Part shown: positions 25,685-35,795 of the stretch, in pieces
How the letters are laid out: the number at the start of each line of letters is the position of its first letter
Position numbering within the stretch: the first letter of the stretch is position 1
DNA from: Mesorhizobium sp. M2A.F.Ca.ET.046.03.2.1
Lineage (GTDB): Bacteria > Pseudomonadota > Alphaproteobacteria > Rhizobiales > Rhizobiaceae
Assembly: GCF_003952425.1 (NCBI RefSeq)
Contig: NZ_CP034449.1
Span: 2,790,001-2,854,000 of the forward strand
Length of the DNA stretch: 64,000 nucleotides
Direction: 5' to 3'
The notes under the pieces: generated by a model
Databases searched by the model: none
What the model saw: the letters and a program-made list of their open reading frames with translations, nothing else
What the model was told of the DNA's origin: nothing
Position numbers and translations under genes: made by a program

Positions 25685-26418
25685 AGCCCCCAACCACGAC
25701 GCCGAAGACAGCGATGGTGCTGGCGGCCGGGCTTGGCAAGCGCATGCGGCCGATCACCGACACGATGCCCAAGCCGCTGGTGAAGATCGCCGGCAAGACC
25801 TTGCTCGACTGGGGGCTGGACAGCCTGGAGGCCGCCGGCATCGCCAAGGCCGTCGTCAATGTGCACTATCTGCCCGAGCAGATCGTCGCCCATGTCGCCA
25901 GCCGGAAAGCTCCGAAGATCGTCATCTCCGACGAGCGCGAGGCGCTGCTGGAATCGGCGGGCGGCATCGTCAAGGCGCTGCCGCTTCTGGGCAGCGAGCC
26001 CTTCTACATCATCAACGCCGATACGTTCTGGATCGACAGCGGTCAGCCCAGCCTCAAGCGCCTTGCCCTTGCATGGGACGCCGCCAGAATGGATATTCTG
26101 CTGATGCTTACCGATCTCGACTCAGCGACCGGGCACTGCGTCGGCACCGATTTCCTGGTTGCCGCCGATGGAGCTCTACGGCGCTCGAAGGGTGATCCGA
26201 CTGGCCTGATCTATGCCGGCGCCGCCATCATCCATCCGCGCATCTTCAAGGACGCGCCCACGGGCTCGCATTCGCTCAACGTCTATTTCGACAAGGCGAT
26301 CGCCGCCGGGCGCCTGTTCGGCATGAAGATGAACGGGCGCTGGATCACCGTCGGCACGCCGGACGCCATTCCCGCCGCCGAAGCGGCCGTGGCCGGCGCG
26401 CTCGCGAAAGCGGTATGA
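25681..26418 (+). CDS. murU: MurU-like N-acetylmuramate-1-phosphate uridylyltransferase
   Basis: A 245-residue nucleotidyltransferase with the signature VLAAGLGKRMRPITDTMPKP near the N-terminus, then FYIINADTFWID (metal-binding Asp) and the closing GRWITVGTPDAI. In Pseudomonas, AmgK and MurU convert recycled MurNAc to UDP-MurNAc, bypassing de novo synthesis and fosfomycin. Here the amgK part lies directly upstream with an ATGA overlap, and addB overlaps the end. The substrate is inferred from this pairing; other sugar-1-phosphates remain possible. Confidence 0.85.
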   Translation: MKPPTTTPKTAMVLAAGLGKRMRPITDTMPKPLVKIAGKTLLDWGLDSLEAAGIAKAVVNVHYLPEQIVAHVASRKAPKIVISDEREALLESAGGIVKALPLLGSEPFYIINADTFWIDSGQPSLKRLALAWDAARMDILLMLTDLDSATGHCVGTDFLVAADGALRRSKGDPTGLIYAGAAIIHPRIFKDAPTGSHSLNVYFDKAIAAGRLFGMKMNGRWITVGTPDAIPAAEAAVAGALAKAV

Positions 26419-29400
26419 GCGGCGCGCGCCGCGTCCTTTCCATCCCGCCCGGAGCGCCGTTCCTGCCGACGCTGGCGGAGGCGTTGCTCGACGGACGATT
26501 GATTCCCGGCTTTCGTTTCGACGGCGAGCCGCTGGCGCTGGCCGACGCGACCGTCTATGTGCCGACCCGACGCGCGGCGCGGGCGCTGCGCGGCGCCTTC
26601 GTCGACATTCTCGGTCAACGCTCGGCCATCCTGCCGACGGTGCGGCCGCTCGGCGAGTTCGACGAGGATGAGGCAGCCTTCGACGCAGAGGCGGCGCCGG
26701 CGATAGACCTCGCGCCGCCGATCGCGGCGCAGGAGCGATTGCTGTTGCTGGCGCCGCTGGTGCGTGCCTGGAAGGAAAGCCTGCCGGCGCATGTCAGAGA
26801 GCGGTTCAACGAGGAATTCGTCGTGCCGACCTCGGCCGCCGACGCCATCTGGCTGGCGCGCGACCTTGCCCGGCTGATGGACGAGATCGAGACCGAAGGC
26901 ACGGATTGGGCGAAGCTCGCGACGCTGGTCACCGGCAATCTCGCCGGCTGGTGGCAGGTGACGCTCGATTTCCTCGGCATAGTCACCGACAACTGGCCGG
27001 AACTGCTCAAGGAGCGCAACCGCTCCAATCCGGCCGCGCATCGCAGCGCGCTGATCCGGCTGGAAGCGGCGCGGCTGAAGCGCAATCCGCCGGCCGGACC
27101 TGTGATCGCCGCCGGTTCGACCGGCTCGATTCCCGCCACGGCGGAACTGCTTGGCGTGATCGCCGGGCTGCCCAATGGCGCCGTCGTGCTGCCCGGGCTC
27201 GACCGCGAGCTGGACGACGCATCCTTCGCGGCGATCACGGCCCCCGGCGCGCGTCCGGCAACGCTCGGCCACCCGCAATATGGCCTCGCCAAGCTGATCG
27301 GCGGCATCGGCATCCAGCGCCGCGATGTCGAGGATGTCATCGCCGCGCCACCGCCGCTGGCGCTGCGGGCGGCCCTTGTCGGCGAGGCGCTGCGGCCCGC
27401 CGAAACCACCGAATACTGGACCGAAACGCGGCCGCGCTTCACGTCAGGCGATGTCGAACAGGCGCTTGCCGGCGTGACGCTGGTGGAAGCGGCGAACGAA
27501 CGCGACGAGGCGGCGGCAATCGCCATTGCACTCAAACTTGCCGTCGAGGCACCGGGCAAGCGCGCGGCGCTCGTCACCGGCGACCGCGCGCTGGCGCGGC
27601 GGGTCTCGGCCGAGCTTCTGCGCTTCGGCGTCGTCGCCGACGATTCCGGCGGCGCGCCGCTCATCAACATACCGGCCGCCAGCCTGCTCAGGCTCGCGCT
27701 GAGCGCCGCGTTCCGGCCCGGCGACCCGGTAAGCCTGCTCTCCTTGCTCAAGCATCCGCTGCTCGGGCTCGGCCTCGAACGCCAGGCCGTGCGCAAGGCG
27801 GCCGAGTTGGTCGAGCTGGTCGCCTTGCGCGGCGGCACGGGCCGGCCGGATGTCGCATCGCTCGGCGCGCTTTTCGAGACGCGACTCGCGGAGCTGAGCG
27901 GCGATACGAGGCAGCCTTTCTGGTTTTCGCGGCTCACCGTGCGCGGCATCGAGCAGGCGCACGGCATGCTTGGCCGCCTTAGCAAGGCGCTCTCGCCGCT
28001 CACCGCTATGCGCGACGAGAAAGACGCCGATATCGCGACGCTGACCAGCGCAAGCGTCATCGCGCTGGAGGATCTCGGCCGCGCCGCCGATGGCAGCCTG
28101 GCGGAACTCTATGCCGGCGATGCCGGCGAGAAACTCGCCGAACTTTTGCGCGGACTGGTGGCGGCGTCCTCGCCCTTCACTTTCGCCGCCTCGGAATGGC
28201 CCGACGTGATCGAGGCGCTGATCGCGCCGGAGACGGTGAAGCCGGGGCAAGGCACCGACCGCAACATCGCCATCTGGGGCGCGCTGGAAGCGCGATTGCA
28301 GAATGTCGACATGCTGGTCATCGGCGGGCTCAATGAAGGGGTCTGGCCGCGCAAGCCCGATAGCGATCGCTTCATGTCGCGGCTGATGAAGACCGGCATC
28401 GACCTCGAACCGCCGGAGCGGCGCATCGGCCTTGCCGCGCATGATTTTCAGATGGCGATGGGCGCGGCGGAAGTGTTGCTGACACGGTCGGCGCGATCCG
28501 GCGATGCGCCGGCGGTGCCGTCGCGCTGGCTGCAGCGCATCCTGACCTTCATCAGCAAGGAGCCGGCGGCGGCCCTTCGCGGGCGGGGCGACGCGCTGCT
28601 TGGCTGGGCGCGCGCGCTCGATGCCGGCGAGAAGAAGGATTTCGCCGCCCGCCCGCAGCCCAGGCCGCCGCTCAGCATGCGCCCGCAGCATTTCTCGGTC
28701 ACCGAGATCGAGACGCTGCGCCGCGACCCCTACGCGGTCTATGCGCGGCGCATCCTGGGGCTCTCGCCGCTCGAGCCGTTGATCCGCGATCCGGGCGCCG
28801 CCGAACGCGGCACGCTGTTCCACGAGATCCTGCATCTGTTCTCGCGGCGGGTGGAGGATCCAAGGGCGCCGAATGCGCTCTCGAGCCTCATCGAAGCCGG
28901 CCGTCTCTGCTTTGCCGAGGCAAAGCTTCCGCCGGACATCGAGGCCATCTGGTGGCCGCGTTTCGAAAAGCTCGCCGAGAATATCATCGAATGGGAGCAT
29001 ACCCGCGCCGATGCGGTCGCGAGGCGCTATGCCGAGGAACGCGCCGACAAGACGGTGGTCGGCCGCACCGGCGTGACGCTGTCGGGCTATGCCGACCGCG
29101 TCGACCTGCTGGCCGGCGGCATGGCCGACATACTCGACTACAAGACCGGCTCCTCGCCCTCGAAAGCGCAGGCGCACACGCTTTTGTCGCCGCAGCTTGC
29201 GCTGGAAGGCGCGCTGCTCAGGCGCGGCGCGTTCAGGGAACTGGGTATCCGCGAGCCCTCGCAGCTGGCCTTCGTGCGGCTGAAGCCGAATGGCGAGGTA
29301 TTCGAGGAATCGATCCTCGAATACAACCGCAAGCCCCGCACCGCCAACGATCTCTCCGAGGAAGCCTGGGCGCGGCTAGAGCGGCTGCTGTTCCATTATG

Positions 29401-29534
29401 CCGACCCGACCACCGGCTATCTGTCGCGCGCCCTGCCCTTCCGCGAGGGCGAGGCCGACGGCGATTACGATCATCTGGCGCGCGTGCTGGAATGGTCGGC
29501 CGGCGGCGCCAGCGAAGACGAGGCGGAAGGATGA
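26415..29534 (+). CDS. addB: AddB subunit of the AddAB helicase-nuclease
   Basis: A 1039-residue protein matching alphaproteobacterial AddB. The N-terminal part is an inactivated helicase-like fold; GGLNEGVWPRKPDSDRFM (about 635-652) is a family motif; the C-terminal nuclease has GYADRVDLLAGGMADILDYK and TGSSPSKAQ, where the Asp and Lys of DYK are catalytic. With AddA it processes double-strand breaks and recognises Chi-like sites for RecA loading. Overlaps murU and addA by 4 bases each. Confidence 0.94.
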   Translation: MSGARRVLSIPPGAPFLPTLAEALLDGRLIPGFRFDGEPLALADATVYVPTRRAARALRGAFVDILGQRSAILPTVRPLGEFDEDEAAFDAEAAPAIDLAPPIAAQERLLLLAPLVRAWKESLPAHVRERFNEEFVVPTSAADAIWLARDLARLMDEIETEGTDWAKLATLVTGNLAGWWQVTLDFLGIVTDNWPELLKERNRSNPAAHRSALIRLEAARLKRNPPAGPVIAAGSTGSIPATAELLGVIAGLPNGAVVLPGLDRELDDASFAAITAPGARPATLGHPQYGLAKLIGGIGIQRRDVEDVIAAPPPLALRAALVGEALRPAETTEYWTETRPRFTSGDVEQALAGVTLVEAANERDEAAAIAIALKLAVEAPGKRAALVTGDRALARRVSAELLRFGVVADDSGGAPLINIPAASLLRLALSAAFRPGDPVSLLSLLKHPLLGLGLERQAVRKAAELVELVALRGGTGRPDVASLGALFETRLAELSGDTRQPFWFSRLTVRGIEQAHGMLGRLSKALSPLTAMRDEKDADIATLTSASVIALEDLGRAADGSLAELYAGDAGEKLAELLRGLVAASSPFTFAASEWPDVIEALIAPETVKPGQGTDRNIAIWGALEARLQNVDMLVIGGLNEGVWPRKPDSDRFMSRLMKTGIDLEPPERRIGLAAHDFQMAMGAAEVLLTRSARSGDAPAVPSRWLQRILTFISKEPAAALRGRGDALLGWARALDAGEKKDFAARPQPRPPLSMRPQHFSVTEIETLRRDPYAVYARRILGLSPLEPLIRDPGAAERGTLFHEILHLFSRRVEDPRAPNALSSLIEAGRLCFAEAKLPPDIEAIWWPRFEKLAENIIEWEHTRADAVARRYAEERADKTVVGRTGVTLSGYADRVDLLAGGMADILDYKTGSSPSKAQAHTLLSPQLALEGALLRRGAFRELGIREPSQLAFVRLKPNGEVFEESILEYNRKPRTANDLSEEAWARLERLLFHYADPTTGYLSRALPFREGEADGDYDHLARVLEWSAGGASEDEAEG

Positions 29535-32500
29535 AATATCCGATCCCCTCCGATACCGCCGCCAGCCAGGCGCGCGCCTCGGATCCTGCCTATTCCGCCT
29601 GGGTGTCGGCCAATGCCGGCTCCGGCAAGACGCATGTCCTGGCGCAGCGCGTGATTAGGCTCCTGCTCAACGGCACCGATCCGTCGAAGATCCTGTGCCT
29701 GACCTACACGCGGGCTGCCGCCGCCAACATGTCGAACCGCGTGTTCTCGACCCTGTCCGAATGGACAGCGCTGCCCGATGCGGAGCTGGCGGTCAGGATC
29801 GCGGCGCTGGACGGCCGCGGCGCCGACCGCGACATGATGCGGCGCGCGCGCCGGCTGTTCGCCGAGGCGCTGGAGACGCCGGGCGGGTTGAAGATCCAGA
29901 CCATCCACGCCTTCTGCGAATCCGTGCTGCACCAGTTCCCGCTCGAAGCCAACATCCCGGCGCATTTCGAGATGCTCGATCCGCAGATGGAGGCCTCGCT
30001 GTTCGCCGATGCCCGCCGCGACATGATCTCGGGCGCTGGCGCCGGCGTCGAAGGCCTGGCGGAAGCCTTCGCCACGGTGCTGGAGCGCGGCGGCGAGTTC
30101 GGTCTCGATTCCCTGCTTGCCGAGATCGTCGGCAAGCGCGACGAGTTGCGCGATTTCATCGCCAAGCTCGGCAGGGATCGGGATTTCCGGCCGCTCTTCG
30201 CCGAATTCGGCTTCAGGCCGGGACAGACGGCCGAGGGCATCGCCGCTTCGCTATGGCCGCTGCCTGGCTTCGACCCCCGCCAGTTCGCCGAATTCGCGCA
30301 TGCCGCCGAAGCCGCCGACGCGCGGCAGGTGCTGAACAACGTCATCCCCTATGCACGGGGCGCCTTCGCCGAAGCCGACCCGATCCGCCGGCTGCGGCTG
30401 CTGGCAAAGGCCTTTCTCAAGGCCGACGGCGACCCCTATGAGCCGCCCAAGATCTTCAAGAAGGCGCTGGTCGACCGGCTACCGGATCTGCCGGACCGCT
30501 ATCTGGCCGGGGCCAAGGCGATCCTCGACGTGTCGGACCGGCTGGCGCTGTTCCGCATGCTGGAAGGCACGGCGGCGGCGCTCACCGTCGCGGGCTGGCT
30601 GATCGCGCGCTACGAGCAGTTGAAGCGCGGACGCGGCTTCCTCGACTTCAACGACCTCATCACCCGCACCGTGAGCCTGCTGTCACGGCCCGATGCCGGA
30701 CCATGGGTGCAGTTCAAGCTCGACCAGGGCATTGATCATATCCTGCTCGACGAGGCGCAGGACACCAGCCCGGACCAATGGGAGGTGGTGAAGAAGCTGA
30801 CGGAAGAGTTCTTTGCCGGGCTCGGCCAGCGCGAGGCAGTCAGGCGCACGGTGTTTGCCGTCGGTGACGAGAAGCAGTCGATCTACTCCTTCCAAGGGGC
30901 AGCGCCGGATTCCTTCGCTGAAAGCCGGCAGCTGTTCGCCGGGCGCGTGCGCGACGCCGAAGCCGCCTTCGCCAATCTCAAGCTCACCTGGTCGTTCCGG
31001 TCGAGCGACGATGTGCTGGCCGCCGTCGACCGCGTCTTCGCTGAACCCGGCGTGCGGCGCGGCATCAGCCACGATCCCGATCCGCTCAGCCACAAGGCGA
31101 TCCGCAATGACGCGCCCGGCTATGTCGAGGTGTGGCCATCGGTCGGCGCCGAGATGGTCGAGGAACCGGACGACTGGACCTTGCCGGTCAACCACGCCAG
31201 CGCCCCCGCCGTGCGCGTCGCCGAGCATGTGGCCACGACCATCCAGACCTGGCTCAAGCAAGGCGAGGTCATCGAAGGCAAGGGCAGGAAGCTGACCGCC
31301 GGCGACATCCTGGTGCTGGTGCGCAAGCGCGACCGCTTCGTCCATGCGCTGTCGCGCAGCCTGAAGAACCGGCAGATCCCGGTCGCCGGCGCAGATCGGC
31401 TCAGCCTGCCCGGCCATATCGCGGTGCAGGACCTGATCGCGCTCGGACATTTCCTGATCCAGCCGGAGGACGATCTTTCGCTGGCCGCGGTGCTGCGCAG
31501 CCCGATCTTCGAGGTCTCCGAGGAGACGTTATTGACGCTTGCCAGCCAAAGGCCGAAGGGCCAGTCGCTGATTGCCTCGCTCAGGCATCACGCGGCCGAA
31601 GATGTTTCCCTCGCCGCTGTCGTTAGCCGGCTCGATGGCTGGGCAACCGAGGTCGCGTTCAAGCCGGTGTTCGAATTCTACGCCGCGGCGCTGGCGCGCG
31701 ACGGGCTGCGCCGCAAGATGACGGCGCGGCTTGGACCCGAAGCCGGCGACATCCTCGACGAATTCCTGAGCTTTTGCCTGGCCGAGGAACGGACCGGACT
31801 GCCGGGGCTGGAATCCTTCCTGTCGACACTGGAGAATGCGGGCCCCGAGATCAAGCGCGAGATGGACCAGACGCGCGATGAGGTGCGCGTCATGACCGTG
31901 CACGCCGCCAAGGGCCTGGAGGCGCCGTTGGTCTTCCTGGTCGATGGCGGCTCGGCGCCGTTCAGCGACCAGCATCTGCCGCGGCTGATGCCGTTCGAAA
32001 GCTCGGGGACGCAATGGAGGGGCAAGGGCTATCTGTGGCGCTCGGCCAGCGATGTCGCCAATGGCGTTTCGAAGGCGGCCTCGGTGCGGGCGCGCGAACT
32101 GGCGGACGACGAATACCGGCGGCTGCTCTATGTCGGCATGACGCGCGCCGAGGACCGGCTGATCGTCTGCGGCTATCACGGCAAGCGGCAGCCCAGCCCC
32201 GGCACCTGGCATTCGATCGTCAGCCGCGCGCTGCTGGGCGCGCCCGAGAGTTCCGAGCGGCGGCATCCGGCGACGGCCGATGTGGCGGTGCATCGCTTCC
32301 ATAAGACGAAACTACCGCCGGTTGCGCTGGCGGAGGGCGAAGCCGAGCATCCAATCGAGCATCTTGCGCCGCTGCCGGACACCCTGTTCCGACCATTGCC
32401 GCCCTATGAGGAGCTGCCGCGTCCGCTTTCGCCCTCCGGCGCCTCGGCGCTGATCGAGGAAGCGAACGACGCTATTCCCGATACGCGCTCGCCGGTGCTC

Positions 32501-33043
32501 GACGCTGCCGCCGAGCCCGGCTTCGCGGTCGTGCGCGGCCTTGCCTTGCACAAATTGCTGCAGATGCTGCCCGGCATCGCCGAGACGGAAAGGCACGGTG
32601 CGGCCGAGCGCTATCTCGCGCGCGCCGGCGCAGATTGGCCAGATGGTGAGCGCGACAGGGCGTTGGACGCGGTGCTCTCCATCCTTTCCGACGACCGCTT
32701 CGGCGCGTTGTTCTCGCCGTCGTCCCGCGCGGAAGTCGCGATCATGGGCAGTCTGGAGGTGAAGGGCAGGCTGCGTTCCATCTCCGGCAAGATCGACCGG
32801 CTGGCCGTCAGCCCGGAAAAGGTGTCGATCGTCGACTACAAGACCAACCGGCCGGCTCCCAAAGACCTGGCCGAAGTGCCGCCGGCCTATGTGCTGCAGC
32901 TTGCGCTCTACCGCGCGCTGCTTGAGCCGCTCTATCCGGGACGCGAGGTGACGGCGGCGCTGCTCTTTACCGAGGCACTGCGGCTGATCGAGCTGCCTGC
33001 AAGGGCCATGGCCGATGCCCTTGCCCGACTCACGGGAGCGTGA
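29531..33043 (+). CDS. addA: AddA helicase-nuclease subunit
   Basis: A 1170-residue UvrD/RecB-type helicase with a C-terminal nuclease. Walker [13 protein letters not shown] lies near residue 30, motif [16 protein letters not shown] near 408, motif [18 protein letters not shown] near 446, motif [16 protein letters not shown] and motif [15 protein letters not shown]. The RecB-type nuclease ends with [20 protein letters not shown]. The start overlaps the addB stop (ATGA). It is the motor and one of the two nucleases of AddAB in double-strand break repair. Confidence 0.96.
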   Translation: MKYPIPSDTAASQARASDPAYSAWVSANAGSGKTHVLAQRVIRLLLNGTDPSKILCLTYTRAAAANMSNRVFSTLSEWTALPDAELAVRIAALDGRGADRDMMRRARRLFAEALETPGGLKIQTIHAFCESVLHQFPLEANIPAHFEMLDPQMEASLFADARRDMISGAGAGVEGLAEAFATVLERGGEFGLDSLLAEIVGKRDELRDFIAKLGRDRDFRPLFAEFGFRPGQTAEGIAASLWPLPGFDPRQFAEFAHAAEAADARQVLNNVIPYARGAFAEADPIRRLRLLAKAFLKADGDPYEPPKIFKKALVDRLPDLPDRYLAGAKAILDVSDRLALFRMLEGTAAALTVAGWLIARYEQLKRGRGFLDFNDLITRTVSLLSRPDAGPWVQFKLDQGIDHILLDEAQDTSPDQWEVVKKLTEEFFAGLGQREAVRRTVFAVGDEKQSIYSFQGAAPDSFAESRQLFAGRVRDAEAAFANLKLTWSFRSSDDVLAAVDRVFAEPGVRRGISHDPDPLSHKAIRNDAPGYVEVWPSVGAEMVEEPDDWTLPVNHASAPAVRVAEHVATTIQTWLKQGEVIEGKGRKLTAGDILVLVRKRDRFVHALSRSLKNRQIPVAGADRLSLPGHIAVQDLIALGHFLIQPEDDLSLAAVLRSPIFEVSEETLLTLASQRPKGQSLIASLRHHAAEDVSLAAVVSRLDGWATEVAFKPVFEFYAAALARDGLRRKMTARLGPEAGDILDEFLSFCLAEERTGLPGLESFLSTLENAGPEIKREMDQTRDEVRVMTVHAAKGLEAPLVFLVDGGSAPFSDQHLPRLMPFESSGTQWRGKGYLWRSASDVANGVSKAASVRARELADDEYRRLLYVGMTRAEDRLIVCGYHGKRQPSPGTWHSIVSRALLGAPESSERRHPATADVAVHRFHKTKLPPVALAEGEAEHPIEHLAPLPDTLFRPLPPYEELPRPLSPSGASALIEEANDAIPDTRSPVLDAAAEPGFAVVRGLALHKLLQMLPGIAETERHGAAERYLARAGADWPDGERDRALDAVLSILSDDRFGALFSPSSRAEVAIMGSLEVKGRLRSISGKIDRLAVSPEKVSIVDYKTNRPAPKDLAEVPPAYVLQLALYRALLEPLYPGREVTAALLFTEALRLIELPARAMADALARLTGA

Positions 33044-33117
33044 CACAAGAACTGCTTGAACATCGCCGCCACAACCACCACATTTGGTGCAACCCGAGTT
33101 TTCGAAAGGATTTCAGC

Positions 33118-33441
33118 ATGGCCACCGTCAAGGTCGACAATGGCAATTTCCAGGCCGATGTGCTCAATGCCAAGGAGCCGGTCGTGGTGGATTTCTGGGC
33201 CGAGTGGTGCGGCCCGTGCAAGATGATCGGCCCGTCCCTGGAAGAGATCGCCAAGGAACTCGGCTCGAAGGTGAAGATCGCCAAGCTCAACATCGATGAG
33301 AATCCGGAGCTTGCCGCGCAGTTTGGCGTGCGTTCGATCCCGACGCTGATGATCTTCAAGGGCGGCGAAGTGGCCGACATGAAGGTGGGCGCCGCGCCGA
33401 AGACCGCGCTGTCGCACTGGATCAACGGCGCCATCGCCTGA
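33118..33441 (+). CDS. trxA: Thioredoxin
   Basis: A 107-residue thioredoxin with the active site WCGPC (Cys31 and Cys34), FWAEW before it and the cis-proline loop [12 protein letters not shown]. It reduces disulfides in cytoplasmic enzymes such as ribonucleotide reductase. The start at [11 protein letters not shown] follows GAAAGGA. It lies 74 bases after addA, a conserved rhizobial neighbour, and is followed by a terminator. Confidence 0.97.
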   Translation: MATVKVDNGNFQADVLNAKEPVVVDFWAEWCGPCKMIGPSLEEIAKELGSKVKIAKLNIDENPELAAQFGVRSIPTLMIFKGGEVADMKVGAAPKTALSHWINGAIA

Positions 33442-33463
33442 GCCATTCGGATATCCAAGGAAC

Positions 33464-33493
33464 AAGCCCGGCCATCGCGCCGGGCTTTTCTTT
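33464..33493 (+). terminator. Rho-independent terminator after trxA
   Basis: AAGCCCGG and CCGGGCTT form an 8-base perfect stem with an 8-base loop, followed by TTCTTT, 22 bases after the trxA stop. It probably ends the tsaE-addAB-trxA transcript. Confidence 0.88.
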
Positions 33494-33569
33494 GGCGCCA
33501 TCGCTCATGGCGCCCTGGCCCTGACGTTCGCGCCCGCCATCTCCTCTTCTACAGGAAAAGGAGAACGCC

Positions 33570-33851
33570 ATGACCGGAACAGCCAAGGCCACAGTCCATG
33601 TCGACAATGAGCGGGTGATCGTCACCGAGTACCGCTTCGCGCCCGGCGCCAACACCGGCTGGCACCGCCATGGCCACGACTATGTCGTCGTGCCGCTGAT
33701 GGACGGCAAGGTGAGGCTGGTGACCAACGACGGCGAATCCTTCGCCGAAATGAAGAAGGGAGCGCCCTATTTCCGCCGCGAGGGCGTTGAGCACGACGTC
33801 ATCAACGCCAATGACGGCGAATACGCTTTTATAGAGATCGAGCTGAAGTAG
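33570..33851 (+). CDS. Small cupin-domain protein
   Basis: A 93-residue single-cupin protein. The first cupin motif is GWHRHGHDYVVVPLMDG, with the two metal-binding histidines of HxH but no obvious Glu at the usual place; the second is YFRREGVEHDVINAN with the third histidine. It could be a metal-binding enzyme or a sensor; no substrate can be named. The start follows AAAAGGAGAA. It is convergent with the VOC gene 7 bases on. Confidence 0.82.
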   Translation: MTGTAKATVHVDNERVIVTEYRFAPGANTGWHRHGHDYVVVPLMDGKVRLVTNDGESFAEMKKGAPYFRREGVEHDVINANDGEYAFIEIELK

Positions 33852-33858
33852 GCTTGGG

Positions 33859-34278
33859 TCACCAGTCGGCGACGCGATCGCCGCCGGTGAACTGCGCGCT
33901 TTTTGCGGTGTATTCGAACAGCTCGATCCTCACGCCGTTGGGATCGGTGATCCAGGCCTGAAAAGTGTCGTCGCATGCGAGCTTCTTCGGCGTCACCTCG
34001 ACGCCTTTCGAGCGGATATGGGCGATCGCAGCCTCGATATCTTCCACTTCCAGGCAGAAATGGTTGATCTGGTTACGGTCGCCGTAGCTGGCCTCGGTCT
34101 TCTCAAACACCTCGACATGGCTGCGGCCGCCGCAGTTGAGATAGAAGCCGAAAATCCTGCCGTCGCGCAGGAAATTGAACCTTGTGTCCATGCCAAGCAC
34201 GTCGCGATAGAAGGAGCGCGTCGCCTCCAGGTCGTGCGCGAAGATGCAGACATGGGCGAGCTGCCTGACTTTGATCAT
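33859..34278 (-). CDS. VOC (glyoxalase) family protein
   Basis: A 139-residue protein with two beta-alpha-beta-beta-beta units of the vicinal oxygen chelate fold: LAHVCIFAHDLEATRSFYRDV at the start, NQINHFCLEVEDIEAA at the middle, and WITDPNGVRIELFEY at the end. Candidate metal ligands are His9, His73 and the Glu of RIELFEY. Relatives include glyoxalase I and extradiol dioxygenases; the substrate cannot be assigned. It lies 52 bases downstream of folC on the same strand. Confidence 0.83.
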   Translation of the reverse strand: MIKVRQLAHVCIFAHDLEATRSFYRDVLGMDTRFNFLRDGRIFGFYLNCGGRSHVEVFEKTEASYGDRNQINHFCLEVEDIEAAIAHIRSKGVEVTPKKLACDDTFQAWITDPNGVRIELFEYTAKSAQFTGGDRVADW

Positions 34279-34330
34279 GGCCGGTTCCTTTCGGCCCCCG
34301 CCGAATCCGCAGCGCTATCTTGAATTTGAC

Positions 34331-35656
34331 TTAGGTCGGCGGCGTACCGTTTTCGGCCAGAACGGCGCCCGCGAAATAGAGCGAGCCGCCGATGAGAATG
34401 CGCGGCGCCGGGCCGTCCCAGGAGTCGCGCAACAGCATCAGCGCGCTGGCGACGGAGCTGACCGGCTCGGCCGACAGGCCGGCCTCTTCCGCCCGCAATG
34501 CCAGCTCGTCGTTGGGAACGCCGGCATCGCTGTTGCTCACCGGCACGGTGTAGACATGGCGGGCAAGCCCCTTGAAGGCGCTGAAATAGCCGGTCTGGTC
34601 CTTGGTGTTGATCATGCCGGAGATCAGCACCAGAGGCCTCGGATTCTTCTCCTCCTGCTCGGCCAGGGCCTCGGCGATGACGATGCCGGCCCCGGGATTG
34701 TGGCCGCCGTCCAGCCAGATCTCCGCGCCCTTCGGAGCCAGATCCACCAATTTGCCCTGCGTCAGCTTCTGCATGCGTGCCGGCCAGGCGACATGGGTCA
34801 TCGCCCGCTCGGCGGCGCGATGGCCGATCTCGAAGCCGGCCGCCTTTACAGCGGCGATCGCGGCGGCGGCGTTGGCGTATTGATGACGCCCGGGCAGGCG
34901 CGGCAAGGGCAAGTCCATCAGCCCGTCCTCGTCCTGGTAGACCATGCGGCCGTTTTCCTCGAAAGCGAGGAAATCCTGGCCGTAGACAAAGGTCGGGCAA
35001 TCCAGCCGCTCGGCCGTCTCAATCAGCACCTGAAGCGCCGTCTCGCTTTCCTGGGCGCCGATCACCACCGGGCAGCCGCGCTTCATGATGCCCGCCTTCT
35101 CGGCGGCGATCAGCTCGACGCGGTCGCCAAGATAGGCTTCGTGGTCCATCGAGATCGGCATGATCACCGAAACCGCGGGCCGCTTGATGACGTTGGTGGC
35201 GTCGAAGCGGCCGCCAAGCCCGACCTCGATGATGGCCGCCTCCGCCGGATGCTCCGAGAACAGGACGAAGGTGACGGCCGTGAGTATCTCGAAGACGGTG
35301 ATCTTCTGGCCGCCATTGGCCTCGGCGACGCGCGCGATGGCCTCGGCGAATACATCGTCCTCGACGAGCTTGCCGCCGCCTTCGGCCGCCAGCCGGTAGC
35401 GTTCGTGCCAATTCACCAGATGCGGCGAGGTGTGGACGTGAACGAGATGGCCGGCCGCCTCCAGAAGCGCGCGCGAGAAGGCGGCGCAGGAACCCTTGCC
35501 ATTGGTGCCGGCGATGTGGATGACCGGCGGCAGCCGGTCCTGCGGATTGCCGAGGCGTTCGAGAAGCCGGGTGACGCGGTCCAGCGAAAGGTCGAAGCCT
35601 TTCGGATGCAGCGTCATCAGATGTTCGATTTCGCGTTCGGCGGAGAGCGTTGTCAT
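34331..35656 (-). CDS. folC: Folylpolyglutamate/dihydrofolate synthase FolC
   Basis: A 441-residue Mur-ligase-like enzyme that adds glutamate to dihydropteroate (dihydrofolate synthase) and to folates. The P-loop is HIAGTNGKGSCAAF near residue 48; IEVGLGGRFDATNV and ISMDHEAYLGD are typical. It is the last gene of trpF-trpB-trpA-accD-folC, 139 bases after accD; accD-folC adjacency is widespread in proteobacteria. Confidence 0.96.
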   Translation of the reverse strand: MTTLSAEREIEHLMTLHPKGFDLSLDRVTRLLERLGNPQDRLPPVIHIAGTNGKGSCAAFSRALLEAAGHLVHVHTSPHLVNWHERYRLAAEGGGKLVEDDVFAEAIARVAEANGGQKITVFEILTAVTFVLFSEHPAEAAIIEVGLGGRFDATNVIKRPAVSVIMPISMDHEAYLGDRVELIAAEKAGIMKRGCPVVIGAQESETALQVLIETAERLDCPTFVYGQDFLAFEENGRMVYQDEDGLMDLPLPRLPGRHQYANAAAAIAAVKAAGFEIGHRAAERAMTHVAWPARMQKLTQGKLVDLAPKGAEIWLDGGHNPGAGIVIAEALAEQEEKNPRPLVLISGMINTKDQTGYFSAFKGLARHVYTVPVSNSDAGVPNDELALRAEEAGLSAEPVSSVASALMLLRDSWDGPAPRILIGGSLYFAGAVLAENGTPPT

Positions 35657-35795
35657 GGCGGAATCCTAACGCCTGACCCGGAGACCGGGAATCGGTCTCG
35701 GAACGGTCATATGCAAATAAGAGGCTACAGCAGACAACGCACGGCGCAAATCGCGGTTCGCGGCGAATGATGTCGCGCAGACCGATATGGCGTCA

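Noticed and set aside
24020..25693. 557-codon minus-strand frame
   Set aside because: Antisense to the tsaE-amgK fusion, which has clear motifs; no family features in the antisense product.
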